NCBI GenBank assembly: GCA_026414665.1
Contig: JAOAIO010000002.1
Coordinates: forward strand, 1 to 64,000
From: Azovibrio sp.
GTDB lineage: Bacteria; Pseudomonadota; Gammaproteobacteria; Burkholderiales; Rhodocyclaceae
Length of the DNA stretch: 64,000 nucleotides
Direction: 5' to 3'
How positions within the stretch are numbered: the first letter of the stretch is position 1; the number at the start of each line of letters is the position of its first letter. Of this stretch, positions 58,601-64,000 are shown one piece after another. The position numbers were made by a program, and so were the translations under genes. Under the pieces are notes generated by a model. It saw only the letters and a program-made list of their open reading frames with translations. It was not told the DNA's origin and ran no database searches.

Positions 58601-59697
58601 CCGGCACCTCGACCTTCAAAGGCGAGGAAATCCCGCTGGTAGGCTGGCTCGCCCGCGGTTACGACGGCCATCTATTCGTCCAGACCGACCGGGTCGAATT
58701 GGATGCCGAGGCGCTGCCCGCCGCTTATGACGACGCTGCCCTGTTCGGCCAGATCCAGGCGCACGCCTACCGCCCCAGCCATGCGCTGCCGCAGCGCGCC
58801 CACGGCCAGCACCTCGGCATCGGCTACCGCTCCGACACGCTCCGCTTCGATCTTGGCCTCACCGGACAAGGCTTCCCCGTACGCAACGTCGTAGGCGGTC
58901 TCGCCTACCGCTGGGAACTGGGTGGTCGCTTCAACACCAGCGCCACTTTGGAATTCTCGCGCCGCCCGATCACGAGTAGCCTTACCGCCTACGCCGGCAG
59001 CCGCGACCCCGTCACGGGCGAAATCTGGGGCGGGGTCGTCGCCACCGGCATCGGCGGCCGCATCGCTGCCGACCTAGGACCTTACTCCGGCTTTGCCAGC
59101 CTGTCCCTGGCCAAGCTCACGGGCAAGAACGTTCTCGACAACGAGCGCATGCTGCTGCGCGCTGGCCTCGACCGCGACGTGCTACGCACCCCCGACATGC
59201 GGATCAACCTCGGCCTCGTGCTGTCTTGGTGGAAATACGCGGAAAACCAGGGGTATTACACCTTCGGGCACGGCGGCTATTACAGCCCGCAAAATTACCT
59301 GGCCTTGTCCGTCCCGGTAGACTGGGCCGGCCGGCGCGGCCGCTTGTCCTGGCAGCTACGCGCCAGCTTGTCGGTCTCGAACAGCCGCGAGGACGCCGCC
59401 GACTTCTACCCGACCCGACCCGATCTGCAAGCCCGCGCCGCCACCGCGCCCTTGCCTGCCGGCTATACCGCCCCGCGTTACGCCAGCAGCCAGGGCGGCG
59501 GCGTCGGCCACTCGCTCCTGGCCGCCGCCGAATACCGGCTCACGCCCCATCTCGCTTTGGGCGGCCGCTTCAGTCTCGACCGCTCCGACTACTACAACCC
59601 GAATTCCCTGCTCGTTTATTTGCGCTACTTCCTCGACCCCCGCGTCGAGCCGGTACGCTTCCCGCCCGTGCCAGTGCAGCCTTACGCGCAGTTCTGA
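55651..59697 (+). CDS. bcsC: cellulose export protein BcsC
   Basis: Outer-membrane exporter of 1348 residues starting with GTG. After the signal peptide come many TPR repeats (roughly 30-950), then a C-terminal BcsC beta-barrel domain of about 350 residues ('VEIGYDQYRKH', 'GIGYRSDTLRFDLG', ending in Phe as many barrels do). The TPR region forms the periplasmic tunnel scaffold. Length is close to E. coli BcsC plus extra TPRs. It overlaps bcsZ by 10 bp and converges on bcsG. Confidence 0.95.
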   Translation: MRLKRRYPALVLALGLALGLPGHAAPRATDPADTLLAAARMWDGKQRGDLARQMLEKYLLARPDSAEALFMLGELELRSNQPERAQALLERLRQRHPQAPETRDLALLLRLYGQERQALAQARLFARAGQYNAALAELRRLFPEGPPPGELALEYYRVLAQTPKGEAEARQGLERLRQRYPDDVRYELALTRLLGDTPAGRARALQTFARLARQGDAPRQALLDAWRSILYRLPEDGSAIPHLRAYLAFAPEESAMADRLRNAQLAHAAQQRLMADPAYQARLRALKALDRDETDLEQAKADLHLALARRPHDPEVLGGLGLVHLRRGEHDAAQAWFAAAARHDPDSRRWTQLARTARFWGLLRQVDGQLAAAQLDAAESSARAALALDPQHPEALASLAAVQLEAGQLAAAEQGYRHILAEHPTHASAVRGLTRLLVRSQRQAEARALLARQRELLPAATRDRYADLEASLLRDEADALLAARRTGRALESLEHALLLAPGDPWVRYDLARLYSRLGLPELGRRLMQSEVTPTDAAQAHALAYAEALYLAGENDPEAALAALARIPTSARNSAMQALEQRARLDYLLDQAAQHAAQGDHGEALRLVQIAERQAWQDPAQVHRVAHAWVSLGETAQAEALMQELLRRQPDDPAHLLDLASILDRSQADAQLAELLPRLQARGDWSAAEVERLLALETNLIARQVDKALQTGRPDLARARASAPLTAPGDPLQLQKARARLLLEARDYAAALPLLERLARTFPGDAALGLDLARAQAESGDAAAALATLAALRSRLGPEQLELKLAVLRQLTRMQQLDAARAQAAELRLQYPEHPEVLLASGRVELAARNYPAALAYFHAARQAAGYPAGTDTGRIALLEPRPDASAAPLPLQLAYELEAQTRRDAGPGLLDAGATGLSPRLALTLWQPPLDGPARPPMLLARSSSKAAATPLPSIAAAEIQDIEARRQTRVEIGYDQYRKHAAPGTSTFKGEEIPLVGWLARGYDGHLFVQTDRVELDAEALPAAYDDAALFGQIQAHAYRPSHALPQRAHGQHLGIGYRSDTLRFDLGLTGQGFPVRNVVGGLAYRWELGGRFNTSATLEFSRRPITSSLTAYAGSRDPVTGEIWGGVVATGIGGRIAADLGPYSGFASLSLAKLTGKNVLDNERMLLRAGLDRDVLRTPDMRINLGLVLSWWKYAENQGYYTFGHGGYYSPQNYLALSVPVDWAGRRGRLSWQLRASLSVSNSREDAADFYPTRPDLQARAATAPLPAGYTAPRYASSQGGGVGHSLLAAAEYRLTPHLALGGRFSLDRSDYYNPNSLLVYLRYFLDPRVEPVRFPPVPVQPYAQF

Positions 59698-59796
59698 AAG
59701 CCGATGCCGCCGCCAGTGGCCAAGCTGCCGACCTTCCTACGCGCCATGGCGTGCCCTGCCACCATCCGAGGCCGCCGCTTTGCCCAGGCGCTTACT

Positions 59797-59939
59797 GGGC
59801 ACCTCGAAAAACCGTCGCGAGCGGGTGGAGGGCAAGGCGCACGGCGCGCAGGATGCGAGACATATCAAGTCGATAGGCGAGCATCCGAGCACCGCGCAAC
59901 GCAGCCATCCGGCCGCGCAGCAGGTTTTTCGAGGCGCCC
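59797..59939. repeat. 143-bp imperfect palindrome, MITE/REP-like
   Basis: Arms of 17 bp (GGGCACCTCGAAAAACC at 59797-59813; its inverse at 59923-59939) match at 16 of 17 positions and bracket a longer imperfect palindrome that includes GGATGC/GCATCC. It fills the 241-bp gap between the convergent bcsC and bcsG stops, ending exactly at the bcsG stop. Structure suggests a non-autonomous intergenic repeat or bidirectional terminator. I see no second copy in the window. Confidence 0.6.
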
Positions 59940-61468
59940 TACTCGCGGTAAGGCATCCATACCCCATCGGCCGTGCGCATCTGATAGCCATCGCCGTGCC
60001 GCAAGAGCACCACGGCTTCGTTCTCGGCAACGTGCATGGTTTCAGGCAAACGGGCGGCAAGCTGCGCGCGGTCGGTCTCGCCATTTAAGAGCTGAGCAAC
60101 CACGGCGGTGAGCGCCAAATAGCTGCTCGGCCGGTCGATGACCTGAGCCGGGCCGCGCATTCCCGGCATACCGATGAGCTTCACGGCAGCCGGCACGCGG
60201 GTGATGCGCGGACTGGGAATCTCGCGTAGCCCGGCGATTTGCAAACGGTCGCCACGCAAGGCGGCGCCATGCTCGCCGACCAGCACCAATACCACCGGCC
60301 GGCCGGAAGCTTCGAGCTCCTCGATGAACCGCGCAAGATCGTCGAGGAGCTGCAAGAGCCGCGGCTTGTAAGTCTGTAGGCTGGAGGCGGACTTATACCC
60401 GGGCAGGCGATTGCCATCGTGCAAGGAAATGGTGTTGTAGTAGAGCGCCACAGGCCCGGCTTCGGTCGCGCGGCGCGCCTGCCACCAGTAGGAGAGCACG
60501 GCGCGGTCGCTGAAGATCGGGGTATCGTCGAAGCTGCGCATGGCCACCGGCGCATCCTTTGGAATCAAAGGCTTACGCGAAAACCCTCCTTCCGTCTCCA
60601 CGAGCTTGGCGAAGTTATCAAACCGGCCATCGTGATTGAGCAAGGCCTCGGCGGTAAAGCCAGCCTGCTCGAAATTGCGGAACAACTGGCACTGCGGATT
60701 GTGCTCGCGGTAGGTGCTCTGGTGATCGAGCTGGCCGCAAGCGCTCTTCAACAGCCGCACCGCCGCTGGGCCGCTATAGCTCGCGGCGCTGTTGAACTGC
60801 CGAAACAGCAAGTCGAAACCGGCAAAGAACGGATGCTCGTGCAATTGCAAAAACGCCATGTCGTCCCAGGACAAGGAGCAAACATGCACATAGATCACAT
60901 CGAAGCCCGGCCTGCCTGCTTCCGCTGCCTTGAACGGCAAGACGCGGCGCTTTTGGGCTTGGTAGAAGGCCGCCAGCCGGGCCTCGGGATCTTGCGCCGC
61001 GCCGGCACCGCCCGCCTCCTCGGCCGCCGTCGCGGATTTGAAGACATCCGGCCGCCAATGGCTGGCAGGTATGACGCTCAGTATGCCCAAGAACACGAAG
61101 GTCGCCAGGCGCAGATAGCGGCCCAGCCAGCGCAAGCAAAGCGCCGCGGCGAGTAGCGCCACGAGCCAGGCCGGGTTGATGAAACGGCCCAATAATTCGA
61201 GCCAATACGCGAGGCTGAAATCGGCCAGCGCGCCGACCTGCGCGATGAGGCGCGAAAAAGGCGGCAACCAGGAATCGTAATAAAGCAGCGCCACACCCAC
61301 CGGCACGGCGCAGGCTTGGCGCAGCCGACGCCAGCCGGCGCGCTGCAAGGGCAAGGCGAGCGCAAGCGCGAAGAGCAAGTTCTCAAAGACGTGAAAACCG
61401 CCATAGCCGGCATAGAACAGCCCCAGCTTGACGAAAAAATACAGGCTCCAGAGCCCCATCCGCCTCAA
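59939..61468 (-). CDS. bcsG: cellulose phosphoethanolamine transferase BcsG
   Basis: Inner-membrane enzyme that adds phosphoethanolamine to cellulose. 509 residues with several N-terminal membrane helices and a periplasmic alkaline-phosphatase-like domain. Residues matching the E. coli zinc and nucleophile set are present: Cys in 'VCSLSW', Ser in 'SYSGPAA', His in 'LHDGN' and Glu-His in 'GEHGAAL'. It lies downstream of bcsA on the same strand; bcsE and bcsF are not seen. Confidence 0.95.
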   Translation of the reverse strand: MRRMGLWSLYFFVKLGLFYAGYGGFHVFENLLFALALALPLQRAGWRRLRQACAVPVGVALLYYDSWLPPFSRLIAQVGALADFSLAYWLELLGRFINPAWLVALLAAALCLRWLGRYLRLATFVFLGILSVIPASHWRPDVFKSATAAEEAGGAGAAQDPEARLAAFYQAQKRRVLPFKAAEAGRPGFDVIYVHVCSLSWDDMAFLQLHEHPFFAGFDLLFRQFNSAASYSGPAAVRLLKSACGQLDHQSTYREHNPQCQLFRNFEQAGFTAEALLNHDGRFDNFAKLVETEGGFSRKPLIPKDAPVAMRSFDDTPIFSDRAVLSYWWQARRATEAGPVALYYNTISLHDGNRLPGYKSASSLQTYKPRLLQLLDDLARFIEELEASGRPVVLVLVGEHGAALRGDRLQIAGLREIPSPRITRVPAAVKLIGMPGMRGPAQVIDRPSSYLALTAVVAQLLNGETDRAQLAARLPETMHVAENEAVVLLRHGDGYQMRTADGVWMPYRE

Positions 61469-61674
61469 AGCCTCGGCTGAACCCCAAAAACCACGGAGCC
61501 CACACTAGGCCACGGGTCCCGGGAGGCCGGCTTAATCGCCCAACACGCCGGCAAAAGTACGCACCGCATCGTTTCTGCTCATCCTCTGTATCTTGGCGCC
61601 GCTATGGCGAAGCGCTTAAGCCAAAAGGCTAAAGATTACAGAATTTTTGCAGTGTATGGCTGACTTGGCGCGTA
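61469..61674. other. bcsA-bcsG intergenic region
   Basis: 206 bp between the bcsA stop and bcsG start. It contains a small AGCC-TTTT-GGCT hairpin (minus strand) and no gene. I looked for a cyclic-di-GMP riboswitch and saw no match to its conserved core. Confidence 0.4.
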
Positions 61675-64000
61675 TTAAACCCTGCTGCCCAGGCGGCGCA
61701 GCCAGCGTTCGCGGCAGCCATCGCGCACATGCGTGGCAAGCTTGCGGTAGCCTTCGAGGCCGAGCACGAAGATTTCTTTCATGCCCAACAAGGGCCGATC
61801 GGCATCCTGTTCGTCGCGCCAAGCGCTCCACAAATCGGCGCGGGCGAAGGTGCATTGGATCAAGGCCGACTCCTGCTCCAGGGTGAGCCCCTCGAAACGC
61901 ATGCCGACGCGGCCATCGCGCACCGCCACGACCCGCGCCGGGAACACCTGCTCGATCTGGCCGCGCCAGAGCGAAACCTTGAGCGCATCACCCGGCGTGA
62001 TGCCGACATCGGGCAAAAGCACCCCCAGTCCATGCAAGGAGAAATCCTCGGTCCAGCAGTGTAAGGCGCGCCCGTCCTTGAGCCGCAGCATGGCCGGCAG
62101 GCGCGCCGGCACGCGATGCGCGACGCGCACCTGGCGCTGCTCGGTGGCCACGCTCACCGCGGCGCCGAGCATGAGCAGGTTGTAAAAAGTCCACAGCAGA
62201 TTGAGCAGCACCGTGCCCTGCTCATGCGTGTTCCAGAAGAACAGCCGTCCAAGCCCGATGCCAAAACCGAGCAGATTGAGGCCGACAAGGACCAGGTACG
62301 GCTTGGAAATCACCCAGTCGAAATAGCTGTTCTCGATCAACCCCCCTTTGGCGGTGACGTTGAACTTGCCCAGACGCGGATTGATGAAGGCAATGGTGGT
62401 AGGCAAGGTGATGTACCAGGCCAGCACCGATTCATAGACTTCGGCCCAGAAAGTATGGCGAAAAGGTCCCTGGATGCGGGCATTGGCGATGTTGGAGTGA
62501 ACGATGTGCGGCAGCACGTAGAGCGCGATCATCGAGGCCATGGCATTGATGATGTGCAGCTCGAAGAACAAGAAAGCGAGCGGCGCGGTGAGGAAGACGA
62601 GGCGCGGGATGCCATAGAAGAAATGCAACATGGCGTTGCTGTAACACAGCCGCTGGAAGAAGCTAAGCCCCTTGCCCAGGAAGGGATTGTCGATGCGAAA
62701 AATCTGCGCCATGCCCCGGGCCCAGCGGATGCGCTGGCCGACATGCCCGGAGAGGCTCTCGGTGGCCAGTCCGGCCGCCTGGGTGATGTTGATGTAGGCG
62801 GTGGTATAGCCGCGCCGGTGCAGCTTCAGGGCCGTGTGGGCGTCCTCCGTCACCGTCTCAACGGCGAGGCCGCCCACTTCTTCCAGCGGACCGCGGCGCA
62901 GGATGGCGCAGGAGCCGCAAAAGAAGGTGGCATTCCAGAAGTCGTTACCGTCCTGGACGAGACCATAGAACAGCGCACCTTCATTGGGGACGCGCCGAAA
63001 GGTACCGAGATTGCGCTCGAACGGGTCGGCCGAGAAGAAATGGTGCGGCGTCTGCACCATGGCGCAGCGCGGGTCCTGCAAGAACCAGCCGATGGTCAGC
63101 TGCAAGAAGGAGCGGTTCGGAATGTGATCGCAGTCGAAGATGGCGATGAACTCGCCCCGCGTCAAAGGCAACGCGTGATTGAGGTTGCCGGCCTTGGCGT
63201 GGGCATTGTCGGGGCGGATCATATACTCGACCCCGGCCTCGGCGGCGAAGGCGCGAAACGCTTCCCTCCGCCCATCGTCGAGGATATAGACGCGTAGCTT
63301 GTCAGCCGGCCAGTCGATGCCCTTGGCGGCGAGCACGGTCGGCCGCACCACGGCGAGCGGCTCGTTGTAAGTGGGAATGTAAATATCCACCGTGGGCCAG
63401 AGGCTCACGTCCGCCGGCAAAGGCACGGGCTGGCGCCGCAAAGGCCAGGCCGTTTGGATATAGCCAAGGATGAGGATGCCCCAGGTATAGATTTCCGCGG
63501 CAAGCAGCCCCCAGCCCAAGAGCTTCTCGAGCGGCGAGCCCAAATCGAGGGTCTGAGTCGCACGCCACCAGCCATAGCGCAAGGACACAAGGATGGAGAG
63601 GCAAATCAGGAACAAGGCCGGTAAATTACCCGGCATGTGGCGCACATAGAGCGCAAGCGACAAAGTGAAAAGAAAAAACAAGAACTGCTCGAAAGCGGAG
63701 AACGGCGTGGTAATCGCCAGCCACAGGATCAAGGCGGCAAGCGCGAACACCGCGCCGCGCACGAGCGGATGCCTAAGCCAAGGCGATTCGGCCAGGCGTT
63801 CGAGCTGGCCAGTGAGCCGCACCGGATCGGGCAAGGCGCGCTGCATCCAGCCCAACATCGGACGCAACGGTCGGGCCAGGCCCCGGCCAAGCCCCGCGCC
63901 CAGGCGCGGCAAGGCGGCCAAAGCCCGGCGCAGCAGCCCAGGTGGCGCGTCCGGCACGACCGGCGGCCGCGGCAAGATGAACAAGCGGCGGATCCAAAGA
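61675..64000 (-). CDS. bcsA: cellulose synthase catalytic subunit BcsA (N-terminus cut by window end)
   Basis: Family-2 glycosyltransferase that polymerises UDP-glucose and extrudes cellulose, activated by cyclic-di-GMP. E. coli-type. Visible: N-terminal membrane helices; catalytic 'DDG', 'DCD', 'TED' and QRIRW; gating region 'FFCGSCA'; and a C-terminal PilZ domain with the Arg-rich switch 'RVAHR' and 'DFSLHGLG' for cyclic-di-GMP. The frame is open to the last base of the window without a convincing start; a TTG at 63984 is possible, but coding continues upstream (LWIRR), so the real N-terminus lies outside. Confidence 0.95.
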   Translation of the reverse strand, partial: LWIRRLFILPRPPVVPDAPPGLLRRALAALPRLGAGLGRGLARPLRPMLGWMQRALPDPVRLTGQLERLAESPWLRHPLVRGAVFALAALILWLAITTPFSAFEQFLFFLFTLSLALYVRHMPGNLPALFLICLSILVSLRYGWWRATQTLDLGSPLEKLLGWGLLAAEIYTWGILILGYIQTAWPLRRQPVPLPADVSLWPTVDIYIPTYNEPLAVVRPTVLAAKGIDWPADKLRVYILDDGRREAFRAFAAEAGVEYMIRPDNAHAKAGNLNHALPLTRGEFIAIFDCDHIPNRSFLQLTIGWFLQDPRCAMVQTPHHFFSADPFERNLGTFRRVPNEGALFYGLVQDGNDFWNATFFCGSCAILRRGPLEEVGGLAVETVTEDAHTALKLHRRGYTTAYINITQAAGLATESLSGHVGQRIRWARGMAQIFRIDNPFLGKGLSFFQRLCYSNAMLHFFYGIPRLVFLTAPLAFLFFELHIINAMASMIALYVLPHIVHSNIANARIQGPFRHTFWAEVYESVLAWYITLPTTIAFINPRLGKFNVTAKGGLIENSYFDWVISKPYLVLVGLNLLGFGIGLGRLFFWNTHEQGTVLLNLLWTFYNLLMLGAAVSVATEQRQVRVAHRVPARLPAMLRLKDGRALHCWTEDFSLHGLGVLLPDVGITPGDALKVSLWRGQIEQVFPARVVAVRDGRVGMRFEGLTLEQESALIQCTFARADLWSAWRDEQDADRPLLGMKEIFVLGLEGYRKLATHVRDGCRERWLRRLGSRV

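Overview
The window is high-GC proteobacterial DNA, best read as a betaproteobacterium. The partial 16S rRNA resembles Rhodocyclales-type sequences. The gene orders rplU-rpmA-obgE-proB and aroQ-accB-accC-prmA-DUF3426 are typical of that class. The first 19 bases are not genomic: they match the Tn5/Nextera mosaic-end adapter, so the contig ends inside an rRNA operon at a library artefact.

Layout. 1-1.5 kb: 5' two thirds of a 16S rRNA gene (minus strand), its leader and two tandem promoters. 1.5-34 kb: mostly housekeeping genes, namely tyrS, an M23 endopeptidase, rluF-type pseudouridine synthase with an FKBP, a FapA-like protein with mobA, a bacteriohemerythrin and hybrid sensor kinase pair, rplU-rpmA-obgE-proB, a BaiN/HI0933-like flavoprotein, crcB/fluC, glnS, deaD, mpl, a hypothetical gene, a tlpA-like thioredoxin, aroQ, accB-accC-prmA-DUF3426, a PfkB kinase, a glycine-zipper lipoprotein, an ornithine-lipid pair olsB-olsA, and a tightly overlapped rfbB-rfbD-rfbA-rfbC-apaH operon.

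34-49.5 kb: a [NiFe] uptake hydrogenase locus behind a near-consensus sigma-54 promoter: hupS-hupL-hupC, then a HigA-like regulator and an MFS transporter, then hupD-F-G-H-I-J-K and hypA-B-F-C-D. HupS carries the six-cysteine proximal-cluster signature of oxygen-tolerant membrane-bound enzymes. Two positions depart from the usual hup/hyp order. An orphan HigA-like gene plus MFS gene sits between hupC and hupD, where hupE is absent. The place normally held by hypE is taken by a 7TMR-DISM histidine kinase and OmpR-type regulator, translationally coupled to hypD by a 4-bp overlap.

49.5-64 kb: that two-component system is followed at once by cellulose genes bcsB-bcsZ-bcsC on the plus strand, facing bcsA-bcsG on the minus strand. 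BcsA is cut by the window end. The product is probably phosphoethanolamine-modified cellulose, because BcsG is present with its active-site residues. BcsZ has Asn where the E. coli enzyme has its catalytic-base Asp. A 143-bp imperfect palindrome lies between the convergent bcsC and bcsG.

The most interesting hypothesis is that the two-component system, physically fused to the hydrogenase maturation operon and adjacent to the cellulose genes, couples hydrogen metabolism or redox state to biofilm matrix production. This rests on gene order only. No CRISPR array, prophage, transposase or tRNA gene was seen.
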